From positions 1 to 37,508 of the forward strand of contig JAIXVH010000385.1 of assembly GCA_027483125.1 (NCBI GenBank): DNA of 37,508 nt, given 5' to 3'. Of the stretch, positions 24,670 through 34,520 are shown piece after piece; within the stretch, counting starts at the first letter, position 1, and the number at the start of each line of letters is the position of its first letter. Made by a program: the position numbers and the translations under genes. The notes under the pieces are model-generated. The model was not told the DNA's origin. It saw nothing but the letters and a program-made list of their open reading frames with translations, and did no database searches. Origin of the DNA: Acetobacteraceae bacterium. GTDB lineage: Bacteria; Pseudomonadota; Alphaproteobacteria; Acetobacterales; Acetobacteraceae.

Positions 24670-25197
24670 ATGAACACCCCTGACATGCCCGCCTGGCTGA
24701 TCGGCGAATTGCGCTCGGACCACGCCGGGGAGACGGGCGCCATCATGATTTATCGTGGCATTCTGGCCTTCGCGCGCGACCCGGCCCTGCGCGATTTCGC
24801 CACGCGCCATATGGAAACGGAAACCGGCCATCTGCGCATCCTGGAGGGCATTCTGCCCCCGGCGCAGCATTCCCGCCTGCTGCCGATCTGGCGTATCGCC
24901 GGTTGGTTGACGGGCGCCATCCCCGCCCTGTTCGGCACCCGCGCCGTCTATGCCACGATCGATGCGGTGGAGAGCTTCGTCGACCACCACTACCAGCAGC
25001 AACTGGACCGCCTGGATGCCGAGCGGGTCCTGCCCGAACTGCGCGCCACCCTCGCGCGCTGTCAGGAGGATGAAGTCCACCATCGCGACGAAGCGCGCGG
25101 ACTGGCCGGCGCGCCGCCGGGCCTCGCGCTGCGTGTCTGGACATCGCTGGTCGATGGCGGCTCGCGTGCCGCGGTGCTGGCCGCGCGCCGCGTGTGA
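24670..25197 (+). CDS. coq7: Demethoxyubiquinone hydroxylase (Coq7 family)
   Basis: This 175-residue diiron protein is of Coq7/CLK-1 type. Iron ligands appear as E21 (D-H-A-G-E-T-G-A), E51 and H54 (M-E-T-E-T-G-H-L), E101 (D-A-V-E-S-F-V-D-H-H), and E135 with H138 (D-E-V-H-H-R-D-E-A). This is the tandem E-x6-Y / ExxH pattern of the family. It hydroxylates the quinone ring at C6 in the penultimate step of ubiquinone synthesis and associates peripherally with the inner membrane. The usp gene follows 82 bp downstream on the same strand. Confidence 0.92.
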   Translation: MNTPDMPAWLIGELRSDHAGETGAIMIYRGILAFARDPALRDFATRHMETETGHLRILEGILPPAQHSRLLPIWRIAGWLTGAIPALFGTRAVYATIDAVESFVDHHYQQQLDRLDAERVLPELRATLARCQEDEVHHRDEARGLAGAPPGLALRVWTSLVDGGSRAAVLAARRV

Positions 25198-25279
25198 TTG
25201 CGCGGGGCCTTGATCCGCATCAAGGCAATCCTCGCCAAGCCCCGGCATTGTGCGCGCAGGAACTCAGGGAGAGACCGCC

Positions 25280-26125
25280 ATGCCCATCGCCGACATCCTC
25301 GTGCTGCTCGACGGCACGCCGGCCTCGATGCACCGGCTCGACATCGCCTGCACCATGGCCGCGGACCAAGGCGCGCATGTGGTGGGCCTGCGCTGCATCA
25401 ACCCGCTGTCGCAGGTGATGCTCTATGCCGATCCCAGCGCCGGCTACCTGATCGCCGACCTGCTGGCCAAGCTGCGCACCGAAGCACTCGCGCAAGCCGG
25501 CGCGCTCGAAGCCGCCTTCCGCGCGGCCACCGAGAAGGCCGGCGTCGCCGCCGAATGGCGCCTGGTGGAGAGTGCCGCGCTCGACCATATCGCGGTCCAT
25601 GCGCGCTATGCGGACATCGTGGTGCTGGGCCAGCCCGACCCCGCGCATGCCAGGCCCGGCATGGACGCGCTGATCGAGGAAGCGCTGTTCAATGGCGGCC
25701 GCCCGGTGCTGGTCATCCCGCACGCAACGACCTTGTCCCGCGTCGGCCAGCGCATCCTGCTGGGCTGGAACGCCAGCCGCGAATCCACCCGCGCCGCGCA
25801 TGATGCGCTGCCGCTGCTGCAACGCGCGCAGAGCGTGCTGGTCTTCGCCGCCAACCCGCGCACCGGTGTCACCGGCATGGGCGACCTGCCCGGCGCCGAC
25901 ATCGCGCGGCACCTGGCGCGCCACGGCGTGCCGGTGGATGTGCGCCAGGGCCACAGCGACGATCTCTCCGGTGGCGAGATGCTGCTGAACGAGGCCGCGA
26001 ACCTGGGCGCGGACATGATCGTCATCGGCGGCTATGGCCATTCGCGCTGGCGCGAGATGGTGCTGGGCGGCGTCACGCGCACCCTGATGCGGCAGATGAC
26101 CGTGCCGGTGCTGATGTCACATTGA
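25280..26125 (+). CDS. Universal stress protein, tandem UspA domains
   Basis: This 281-residue protein has two UspA-type domains. The first (about 1-140) starts I-A-D-I-L-V-L-L-D-G; the second (about 150-281) starts R-I-L-L-G-W-N-A-S-R-E. The second ends with the ATP-type loop I-G-G-Y-G-H-S-R-W-R-E-M-V-L-G-G-V-T-R, a G-x2-G-x9-G-type arrangement, while the first domain lacks a clear copy. The ATG at 25280 has AGGGAGAG upstream. USPs support survival under stress; specific partners are unknown. Confidence 0.88.
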   Translation: MPIADILVLLDGTPASMHRLDIACTMAADQGAHVVGLRCINPLSQVMLYADPSAGYLIADLLAKLRTEALAQAGALEAAFRAATEKAGVAAEWRLVESAALDHIAVHARYADIVVLGQPDPAHARPGMDALIEEALFNGGRPVLVIPHATTLSRVGQRILLGWNASRESTRAAHDALPLLQRAQSVLVFAANPRTGVTGMGDLPGADIARHLARHGVPVDVRQGHSDDLSGGEMLLNEAANLGADMIVIGGYGHSRWREMVLGGVTRTLMRQMTVPVLMSH

Positions 26126-26141
26126 TGCCAGCCAGCAGGTG

Positions 26142-26238
26142 CTACAGCGTGATCCCGCAACACGGAAACACGCTGTAGCCGTTGCGGGAGAATACTTCAC
26201 CGCGCCGGCGATTCCGCCTTTGCGGATCATGCTCTAGC
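26142..26238. repeat. 97-bp palindromic intergenic repeat, copy 2
   Basis: Second copy of the element at 24180-24276. CTACAGCGTG (26142-26151) pairs perfectly with CACGCTGTAG (26169-26178). TCCCGCAAC (26153-26161) also pairs perfectly with GTTGCGGGA (26181-26189), so two mutually exclusive stems are possible. A third, TCCGC-CTTT-GCGGA (26213-26226), lies in the conserved 33-bp core (26200-26232). It fills the gap between the convergent usp and DUF305 genes and may act as a two-way terminator. Confidence 0.8.
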
Positions 26239-26264
26239 CATTCCCCGTTTCGTCGCACTGCCGA

Positions 26265-26609
26265 TCAGCGCGGCAGGCGTTGCAGCATCGCGCGCATCTG
26301 CGCGATCTCGCGCTCCTGGGCTGCGATGATCTCCTCCGCCAGGCGCCGCACTTCGGGGTCGCGGCCGTGGCGCAGCGCGATGCGTGCCATGTCGATGGCA
26401 CCCTGGTGATGCGGGATCATGCCGGCGATGAAGTCGCGATCCGCCTGGCCGGAATAGCGGATGTCCATGTCCCGATGCATGCGCTGGTTGGCCTCGCGGA
26501 ATTCCCGCGTGCTGGCGGGTTCCTGCCCGCGGGCGGGCGTGCCGTGGCCGGCGTGCTGGGCCGTTGCCGGCAATGCCGCCAGCATCGCCGCGAAGATGAT
26601 GTGTTTCAT
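26265..26609 (-). CDS. Exported DUF305 protein of the copper operon
   Basis: This protein has 114 residues from the ATG at 26609, which overlaps the cueR stop (ATGA). A signal peptide ([10 protein letters not shown] to A-T-A, about 16 residues) leads into a His-rich mature start (Q-H-A-G-H-G). The DUF305 core shows [17 protein letters not shown]. Histidines and methionines along the helices suggest metal binding. DUF305 proteins often accompany copper-resistance genes, and the position after copA-cueR supports a periplasmic copper role. An upstream ATG in the same ORF gives a non-signal extension and is unlikely. Confidence 0.85.
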   Translation of the reverse strand: MKHIIFAAMLAALPATAQHAGHGTPARGQEPASTREFREANQRMHRDMDIRYSGQADRDFIAGMIPHHQGAIDMARIALRHGRDPEVRRLAEEIIAAQEREIAQMRAMLQRLPR

Positions 26610-26997
26610 GGTCTTGTTCCTGATATGCCGTCGAGGATGGGGCACTCCGGCCGAGCATCGCCGTGGCAATGCGCGGCCAGATGGCGGATGCTCTGCGCCA
26701 TCTCGCGCAGTGCCGTGATCCGCGCCTCCAGCGCTTCCACATGCAGCAGCGCCATGCGCTTCACATCGGCGCTGGCACGTGTGCGGTCCTGCCAGAGCGC
26801 CAGCAATTCGCCGATCTGTTTCACGCCGAAGCCCAGGTCCCGTGCGCGGCGGATGAAGCGCAGCCGGTCGAGATCGACCGCGCGATAGATCCGGTATCCG
26901 GCTTCGGTGCGCGCGGCGCCGGGGATCAGCCCCTGCTCCTCATACCAGCGGATCATCTTGGCGGAGACGCCGGAGGCCTTGGCGGCTTGGCCGATAT

Positions 26998-27001
<4 letters not shown>
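26606..27001 (-). CDS. cueR: Cu(I)-responsive MerR-family regulator
   Basis: This 131-residue MerR protein starts [13 protein letters not shown], followed by the winged-helix R-W-Y-E-E-Q-G-L-I. The metal loop C112-H-G-D-A-R-P-E-C120 places cysteines exactly where E. coli CueR has C112 and C120, identifying it as a monovalent copper/silver/gold sensor. It should activate the two promoters at 29190-29242 by twisting the 19-bp spacer. Its ATG overlaps the copA stop (ATGA) and its stop overlaps the DUF305 ATG, so it is autoregulated through the copA promoter. Confidence 0.94.
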
Positions 27002-29175
<2,174 letters not shown>

Positions 29176-29181
29176 GGCTTG

Positions 29182-29212
29182 CATCTGGTGCTTCCCATCC
29201 TGGGAAGGTCAA
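29182..29212 (-). promoter_or_regulatory. CueR-type promoter of copA-cueR-DUF305
   Basis: Read on the minus strand, TTGACC (-35, 29212-29207) is followed by a 19-bp spacer and CAGATG (29187-29182) as -10. The box ACCTTCCCAGGATGGGAAGC (29209-29190) is the CueR dyad, close to the E. coli copA operator from memory. The over-long 19-bp spacer is typical of MerR-family control. The predicted start point falls on the ATG at 29175. Confidence 0.75.
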
Positions 29213-29219
29213 TGACGTC

Positions 29220-29250
29220 TTGACCTTCCCATGGCGGAAGGTGCGACATT
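29220..29250 (+). promoter_or_regulatory. CueR-type promoter of the copZ-like gene
   Basis: TTGACC (29220-29225), a 19-bp spacer, then GACATT (29245-29250). The CueR box is ACCTTCCCATGGCGGAAGGT (29223-29242), with perfect 7-bp arms ACCTTCC/GGAAGGT. It lies 13 bp from the opposite-facing box of the copA promoter. The predicted start point, seven bases after the -10, falls on the ATG at 29257. Confidence 0.75.
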
Positions 29251-29256
29251 GTGACC

Positions 29257-29454
29257 ATGACCCAGATCAACCTGACCCTCCCGGACATGACCTGCGGCGG
29301 TTGCGCCAAGGCGGTGACCAAGGCCGTGCAGAAGCTGGATCCCGCCGCTGTGGTGGATGCCGATCCGCCACGCCATGCCGCGCGCATCACCACCACCGCG
29401 CGCGAGGCTGACCTGCGCGAGGCGCTGGCCGCCGCGGGGTTTCCGCCGGCCTGA
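29257..29454 (+). CDS. copZ: CopZ-like copper chaperone (HMA domain)
   Basis: This 65-residue single-domain heavy-metal-associated protein has I-N-L-T-L-P-D-M-T-C-G-G-C (C14/C17 region), followed by the alpha-beta pattern ending A-L-A-A-A-G-F-P-P-A. It should carry Cu(I) in the cytosol to CopA. The ATG at 29257 is preferred; an in-frame GTG at 29251 exists. No Shine-Dalgarno is visible, consistent with a leaderless message. It is divergent from copA and shares CueR control. The aminotransferase follows 40 bp downstream. Confidence 0.85.
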   Translation: MTQINLTLPDMTCGGCAKAVTKAVQKLDPAAVVDADPPRHAARITTTAREADLREALAAAGFPPA

Positions 29455-29494
29455 ACGGGGGGTAGTTTCGCGGTTTCCAACCAAGGGAACCGCC

Positions 29495-30697
29495 ATGCCC
29501 GCGCTCGCCGATCGCCTGAACGAATTCAAGGTCTCCGCCTCCGTCATCATGGGCGTGAAGGCGCGTGAATTGGCGGCGCAGGGCATCAAGGTGATCAGCC
29601 TGAATGCGGGTGAGCCGGATTTCCCCACACCCGACCACGCGATCGACGCGGCACATCAGGCAGCACTTCGTGGGGACACGAAATACCCCCCGCAGGACGG
29701 CACGCCGGCGCTGAAGGCCGCGGTGCAGCGCAAGTTCAAGCGCGACAACAATCTCGACTACGCGATGGACGAGATCATCATCGGCAATGGCGGCAAACAG
29801 ATCATCTTCAACGCGCTGATGGCCAGCGTGAATCCGGGCGAGGAGGTGGTGATCCCCGCCCCCTATTGGATCAGCTACGCGGAGATGGCGAAGGTGCCCG
29901 GCGGCGTGCCGGTGCTGGTCACTTGCCCGCAGAATAACGGCTTCAAGCTGCGGCCGGAGGATCTGGAAGCGGCGATCACGCCCAAGACGAAATGGGTGAT
30001 GCTGAACTTCCCGAACAACCCGACGGGCGCGGCCTGTTCGCGTGCGGAAATGCAGGCGATTGCGGATGTGCTGCTGCGCCACCCGCATGTCTTCATCATG
30101 ACCGACGATATGTACGAGCACCTGATCTATGACGGCTTCGAATTCTGCACGATCGCGGAGGTGGAGCCGCGCCTGAAGGACCGCGTGCTGACGGTGAACG
30201 GCGTGTCCAAGACCTACGCCATGACCGGCTGGCGCGTGGGGTTCTGCGGCGGGCCGAAGGCGCTGATCAAGGGCATGAACAACATGCAGGGCCAGGTGAC
30301 CTCCGGCGTGTCCGGCATTTCGCAGGCGGCCGCGGTGGCCGCGCTGGACGGCCCGCAGGAACTGGTGCGCGAACGCGCCGCCGAATACCGCGCGCGGCGC
30401 GACCTGGTGGTGGAGATGCTGAACGCCGCACCCGGTATCGCCTGCCACAAGCCGGAAGGCGCCTTCTACGTGTTCCCCTCCATTGCCGGCTGCATCGGCA
30501 AGACCAGCAAGGGCGGCCGCAAGATCGCGACCGACACCGATTTCGCGCTGGCACTGCTGGAGGAAAACCATGTGGCAGTGGTGCAGGGCAGCGCCTATGG
30601 CATGAGCCCCTATATCCGCATCAGCTACGCCGCCGATACCGCGACACTGACCGATGCCTGCACGCGCATTCAGGAGTTCTGTCGGGCGCTGACATGA
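29495..30697 (+). CDS. Class I pyridoxal-phosphate aminotransferase (aspartate type)
   Basis: This 400-residue enzyme is the usual length of alphaproteobacterial aspartate aminotransferase (subgroup Ib). The PLP lysine K239 is in G-V-S-K-T-Y-A-M-T-G-W-R-V-G-F. N-F-P-N-N-P-T-G, D-D-M-Y-E-H-L and the substrate-carboxylate arginine in Y-I-R-I-S-Y are present. The N-terminal A-G-E-P-D-F-P-T-P is typical. AAGGGA lies upstream of the ATG; the longer ORF into copZ is unlikely. It transfers amino groups between aspartate or related acids and 2-oxoglutarate. It overlaps the GNAT gene by four bases. Confidence 0.92.
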   Translation: MPALADRLNEFKVSASVIMGVKARELAAQGIKVISLNAGEPDFPTPDHAIDAAHQAALRGDTKYPPQDGTPALKAAVQRKFKRDNNLDYAMDEIIIGNGGKQIIFNALMASVNPGEEVVIPAPYWISYAEMAKVPGGVPVLVTCPQNNGFKLRPEDLEAAITPKTKWVMLNFPNNPTGAACSRAEMQAIADVLLRHPHVFIMTDDMYEHLIYDGFEFCTIAEVEPRLKDRVLTVNGVSKTYAMTGWRVGFCGGPKALIKGMNNMQGQVTSGVSGISQAAAVAALDGPQELVRERAAEYRARRDLVVEMLNAAPGIACHKPEGAFYVFPSIAGCIGKTSKGGRKIATDTDFALALLEENHVAVVQGSAYGMSPYIRISYAADTATLTDACTRIQEFCRALT

Positions 30698-31686
30698 TCA
30701 GACCCGGCACGGATGCGGACGCGGCGGCCTATATCCGCCTGATCGGCGATGCGTGGCGCGAATATCCGGGTGTCGTCTTCGACGTGGATGCGGAACTGCC
30801 GGAACTGCGCGCCTTGGCCACCTGGTTCGCGCAGCAGAACGGCGTGCTGTGGCTGGCGGAGGAGAATGGTCGCGCGCTCGGCATGGTCGCGACACGGCCG
30901 CTGGGCGCCGATGACGCCTATGAAATCTGCCGCCTTTACCTCGATCGCTCAGCACGGGGCAGCGGCCTTGCCCAGCGGCTGCTGGACGTGGCGGAGGCGC
31001 ATGCGCGTGGTGCCGGGGCGGCGCGCATGGTGCTCTGGACCGACACACGCTTCGAGGCAGCGCATGCCTTCTACGAGAAGCGCGGCTACGTGCGGCAGGG
31101 CGCGATCCGGATCCTGGACGATCTCTCGCGCAGCCTGGAGTTCCGCTACACCAAGCCCGCGCAGGGCCTGGTGGTGGAGGCGATGGACGCCGCGGCCGCC
31201 ACCAGCGCGGAGCGCCCGCTGTCGCGCATCCTGGCCGAATGCGTGGCCGAAGGCGCGTCGCTGTCCTACCTGCCGCCCTTGGCGCCGGACATCGCGCGCG
31301 CCTATTGGCGCGGCGTGAGTGCGGAGGTGGCGCAGGGCCACCGCCTGCTGCTGCTGGCCTGGCATGAGGGCCAGCTTGCCGGTTCGGTGCAACTGGCCTT
31401 GCAGGTGCAGCAGAACCAGCCGCACCGCGTCGAGGTGGAGAAGTTGATGGTCGCACCCGGCCATCGCCGCCGGGGCGTGGGCACGGCCTTGGTGCAGCGC
31501 GCTGAACAGGCCGCAGCGCGGCTCGGCCGGCGCGTGCTGACGCTGGACACCCGCGCCGGCGCGGCCGGCGAGGCGCTGTTCCGCCGCTTGGGCTGGCGGG
31601 AAGCAGGGCGCATCCCGCGGCTGGAACTGGACCTCGCGCGCGTGCCGCAGGATGTGCTGTTCTTCTTCAAGGAGGTCGCGCCATGA
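30694..31686 (+). CDS. Double-GNAT N-acetyltransferase
   Basis: This 330-residue protein contains two GNAT domains in tandem. The first (about 1-150) has the acetyl-CoA motif R-S-A-R-G-S-G-L-A at 85-93 and F-Y-E-K-R-G-Y. The second (about 165-330) has A-P-G-H-R-R-R-G-V-G-T-A at 254-265 and L-F-R-R-L-G-W. Both loops look competent, so both halves may be active, on unknown substrates. It is coupled by ATGA overlaps to the aminotransferase upstream and the DinB-like gene downstream. Confidence 0.88.
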   Translation: MIRPGTDADAAAYIRLIGDAWREYPGVVFDVDAELPELRALATWFAQQNGVLWLAEENGRALGMVATRPLGADDAYEICRLYLDRSARGSGLAQRLLDVAEAHARGAGAARMVLWTDTRFEAAHAFYEKRGYVRQGAIRILDDLSRSLEFRYTKPAQGLVVEAMDAAAATSAERPLSRILAECVAEGASLSYLPPLAPDIARAYWRGVSAEVAQGHRLLLLAWHEGQLAGSVQLALQVQQNQPHRVEVEKLMVAPGHRRRGVGTALVQRAEQAAARLGRRVLTLDTRAGAAGEALFRRLGWREAGRIPRLELDLARVPQDVLFFFKEVAP

Positions 31687-32201
31687 TCACACCGGACTAT
31701 GCCCGCGTGATGGCCGCCTATAATGCCGAGATGAACCGCCGCCTCTACGCCGCCGCGGACACGCTGGACGATGCGGTGCGGCGTGCCGACCACGGCGCCT
31801 TCTTCGGCAGTCTGCATGGCACGCTGTCGCATCTGCTGTGGGGTGATGCGATCTGGATGGCGCGTTTCGACGGCTGGGAAAAACCCGATATCGGCATTTC
31901 CGGCAGCCCGGGATGGGAGCCTGACTGGACGCAGTTGAAGGCGCGCCGCATCGAACAGGATGCACGCATCAGCGAATGGGCCGCGCGCGTTTCACATGAT
32001 TGGCTGGCCGCGCCGCACACCTGGTTCAGCGCTGCTGCGGGTCGTGAATTGACGCGCCCGGCCTGGCTGTTGGTCACGCATGTCTTCAACCACCAGACGC
32101 ATCATCGGGGGCAGGCGCATGCGCTGTGCACGCGCCTGGGTGCGAAGGTCGCGGATACCGACCTGCCCTTCATCCTGCCGATGGATGCGATGCCAGCTTA
32201 G
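31683..32201 (+). CDS. DinB-family four-helix protein
   Basis: This 172-residue protein has the DinB/YfiT pattern: L-H-G-T-L-S-H-L-L-W-G-D (H45, H50) and V-T-H-V-F-N-H-Q-T-H-H-R-G-Q (H133, H137, H141), giving the usual His triad for a divalent metal. Members include thiol S-transferases and damage-inducible proteins; the role here is not known. It overlaps the GNAT gene by four bases and its stop is a few bases from the convergent rhodanese stop. Confidence 0.88.
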   Translation: MITPDYARVMAAYNAEMNRRLYAAADTLDDAVRRADHGAFFGSLHGTLSHLLWGDAIWMARFDGWEKPDIGISGSPGWEPDWTQLKARRIEQDARISEWAARVSHDWLAAPHTWFSAAAGRELTRPAWLLVTHVFNHQTHHRGQAHALCTRLGAKVADTDLPFILPMDAMPA

Positions 32202-32204
32202 CCG

Positions 32205-33719
32205 CTACACTTGGCCGAAGCGGGAATCGCCATCGCGCGCGACCTCGTGCACCAGGTCGATCTCCCAGGAGAGATAGGCGTGCATCGCTGCCTCAACGCC
32301 GCTGTTGCGGTCATAGGGGCGCAGGTAGAAATCGATGCAATCCTCATCGGCCGGCATCAGCCGATTGGCTTCCAGCGCGCGGCCGGAGGCGAGCCAGGCG
32401 GCATTGCCACCCTCCAGCACGCGCGCGCCTGGAATGTCGCCCGCCGCCAGATGCGCCAGCGCGGCATCGGGCGCCGTGACCACCATCGGGCGCGCGGGCA
32501 AAGCTGGCAGCCGCGTGCGCACCGCCCATAGCGCGCCAGGGATATGGCCGTCGCGGAAGGCGATGCTGCGCGCGAAATCGAGCACCAGCGCATCGGGTGT
32601 CGCGGCCAGTTCGGCCACCGAGATGCTCGGCGCCTGCGGCATTTCGGGCGCGGCGATGGCGGGCAGGCTGGGCACGCCGTCCAGCACATGCACCTCCCAC
32701 TGGCCCATCAGGCGAAGCCATGCCGCCGACATGCGGGCGCGCGCGCCATTGCCCATGTCGGTCAGCACCACACGGGCATGGCGGACGGCGATCCATTGGT
32801 CGGTGGCCTGCACCAATTGGCCACCGGGGGCGTGGCGGAAGCCGGGCAGATGGCCGGCGGCGTATTCCTCGGCCGCGCGCACATCCAGGCAATAGGTGGT
32901 GCGTGAGGTGTCGGCCAGCAGCGTGGGCAGTTGTGCAGCGGGCAAGATGCGCACGCCGGCCTGCTGCGCGAAGCTATCGGCGCGCGCCAATGCCAGGTCG
33001 GCGGTGGCGGGCGTGCCGGGCGCGTAGCTGTCGCGCTTGCCGCGGTCGCATTGCATGCCCGCCAGTTCCCAGCCCATGGTGCCGTTGCGCAGAGCCACGA
33101 TCCGGTTCGGCACGCCCGCGCGGCGCAGCGATTCAGCACCCATGATGCTGCGCGTGCGGCCAGCGCAGTTGATGACGATGGTGGTGCTGGCGTCAGGCAC
33201 CAGGTCGCCGATGCGGTAGACCAATTCGCCGCCCGGCACGTTGATCGCGCCGGGGATGGTCATGCGCTGGAATTCCTCCGGCGTGCGGCTGTCGAACAGG
33301 GCGAAGGGCTGGCCGCTCTCCATCAGCGCCTTCAGTTCCGGCGGGTCCAGGCTTTCGGTGTGGTAGTGGTGCTCGGCCCATTCGCCAAACGCCTTGGAGG
33401 GCACGTTGACGCCGGAAAACAGCACGTAGCCGGCGGCCTTCCACGCGGGCGTGCCGCCTTCGAGAACGCTGACATCGCTGTAGCCCTGGCCGCGCAGCCA
33501 GTCGGCCAGCTTTGCCGCATGGCCCTCGCCACCATCGGTGCAGACCACGCGCGTGGCCTTGCGCGGCACCAGTTTCGGCGCGCGCAATTCGCGCTGCGAG
33601 AGCGGGCAGGGGATCGCCCAGAACAAATGCGAGGCGCCGAATTCGCCTTCCTCACGCGCGTCCAGGATGGCGATTTCGCGGCCATCATGGAGCGCCGCCT
33701 TCAGCGCGGCGGCATTCAT
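32205..33719 (-). CDS. Four-domain rhodanese-related protein
   Basis: This 504-residue protein consists of four rhodanese-like domains. Domain 1 (about 1-100) has the loop cysteine C60 in V-V-C-T-D-G-G-E-G, domain 2 (about 122-225) C185 in I-N-C-A-G-R-T-R-S. Domains 3 (about 255-350) and 4 (about 365-450) have Thr at the equivalent positions (T320 in V-V-L-T-D-M-G, T415 in V-V-T-A-P-D) and are probably non-catalytic. D-V-R-A-A-E-E-Y in domain 3 confirms the fold. It lies 55 bp after the cysteine-dioxygenase-like gene, in the same operon, pointing to handling of sulfane sulfur from thiol breakdown. Confidence 0.88.
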   Translation of the reverse strand: MNAAALKAALHDGREIAILDAREEGEFGASHLFWAIPCPLSQRELRAPKLVPRKATRVVCTDGGEGHAAKLADWLRGQGYSDVSVLEGGTPAWKAAGYVLFSGVNVPSKAFGEWAEHHYHTESLDPPELKALMESGQPFALFDSRTPEEFQRMTIPGAINVPGGELVYRIGDLVPDASTTIVINCAGRTRSIMGAESLRRAGVPNRIVALRNGTMGWELAGMQCDRGKRDSYAPGTPATADLALARADSFAQQAGVRILPAAQLPTLLADTSRTTYCLDVRAAEEYAAGHLPGFRHAPGGQLVQATDQWIAVRHARVVLTDMGNGARARMSAAWLRLMGQWEVHVLDGVPSLPAIAAPEMPQAPSISVAELAATPDALVLDFARSIAFRDGHIPGALWAVRTRLPALPARPMVVTAPDAALAHLAAGDIPGARVLEGGNAAWLASGRALEANRLMPADEDCIDFYLRPYDRNSGVEAAMHAYLSWEIDLVHEVARDGDSRFGQV

Positions 33720-33774
33720 CGGCGCGGCCGATTCACGCTGCGCGACTTCGTCGCTTCGCGGTCGGATGCGCTGT

Positions 33775-34389
33775 TCATGCCTTGGCTTCGGCGGAAGGCT
33801 TCATGAAGTTCTTGTTGTAGGGCACGACCTCGCCCGTCTCGGCCATATACGCCTTCCGGCCATCGAGCTTTTCGAGCGCGAGCCCATACATATGAATGTG
33901 CCGTGTGGGCCGCGTGCCGGTGGTGTGGATCGAATGGATTGCATCCGGCATCAGGCAGATGCCACGACCTGGTTCGACCATCACCTCATGGTCCAGCACG
34001 ATCTCGCAGCGATCCGGATCGCTGCCGTCATCGAGGCGCTTGTAGACCTTGTTCAGCTCCTGCCCGTCCACGGCGACGACCACGGCCCAGGTGGTGTGGT
34101 CATGCGGCTTGGTCTCATTGCCGGGGTTCAGCGCGTTCAGATACATGGCGAAGCGCCCGCCCTCGGCCTCGATCAGCAGATAGCGGTTGGAGCCCTTCTC
34201 GCCATTGGGCGGCGGCGGGAATTCGGCGGAGGGGAAGAGATGTTCCTGTCCTGCCAGATCCATCAGCCGCGCGCGGATCGCCTCCAGCGCGGCGGGCGTC
34301 ACGCCCTGCGTGTGTTCGATGGCGCGCACATCGGCGAAGGTGGCGCCGATGGCTGCGGTGCGCGCGGCCTTGATGTCGGTGGCGTTCAT
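33775..34389 (-). CDS. Cysteine dioxygenase-family cupin
   Basis: This protein has 204 residues from the ATG at 34389, preceded by GGAGGAACC; an ORF extension to 34476 has no ribosome binding site. The cupin iron ligands are H96 and H98 in K-P-H-D-H-T-T-W, and H152 or H155 in D-A-I-H-S-I-H. The fold resembles thiol dioxygenases that oxidise cysteine or 3-mercaptopropionate to a sulfinate with O2. Which thiol is used is not clear. It heads an operon with the rhodanese protein and diverges from the Old Yellow Enzyme gene across 131 bp. Confidence 0.82.
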   Translation of the reverse strand: MNATDIKAARTAAIGATFADVRAIEHTQGVTPAALEAIRARLMDLAGQEHLFPSAEFPPPPNGEKGSNRYLLIEAEGGRFAMYLNALNPGNETKPHDHTTWAVVVAVDGQELNKVYKRLDDGSDPDRCEIVLDHEVMVEPGRGICLMPDAIHSIHTTGTRPTRHIHMYGLALEKLDGRKAYMAETGEVVPYNKNFMKPSAEAKA

Positions 34390-34520
34390 GGCGGGTTCCT
34401 CCTGCGGGCAGGATAGGGCGGGGCAGGGCGCGGCACCAGACGGTGAATGGCCGTCATCACCAAAGCGTATTTCCACGCGGCCCGCAGCGGGCGCACACAG
34501 GTCGTCGAAGGAGCTTTCCC

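Noticed and set aside
29251-29259. GTG at 29251 as the copZ start
   Set aside because: It overlaps the region between the predicted -10 and transcription start, so the message would begin after it; the ATG at 29257 fits better.
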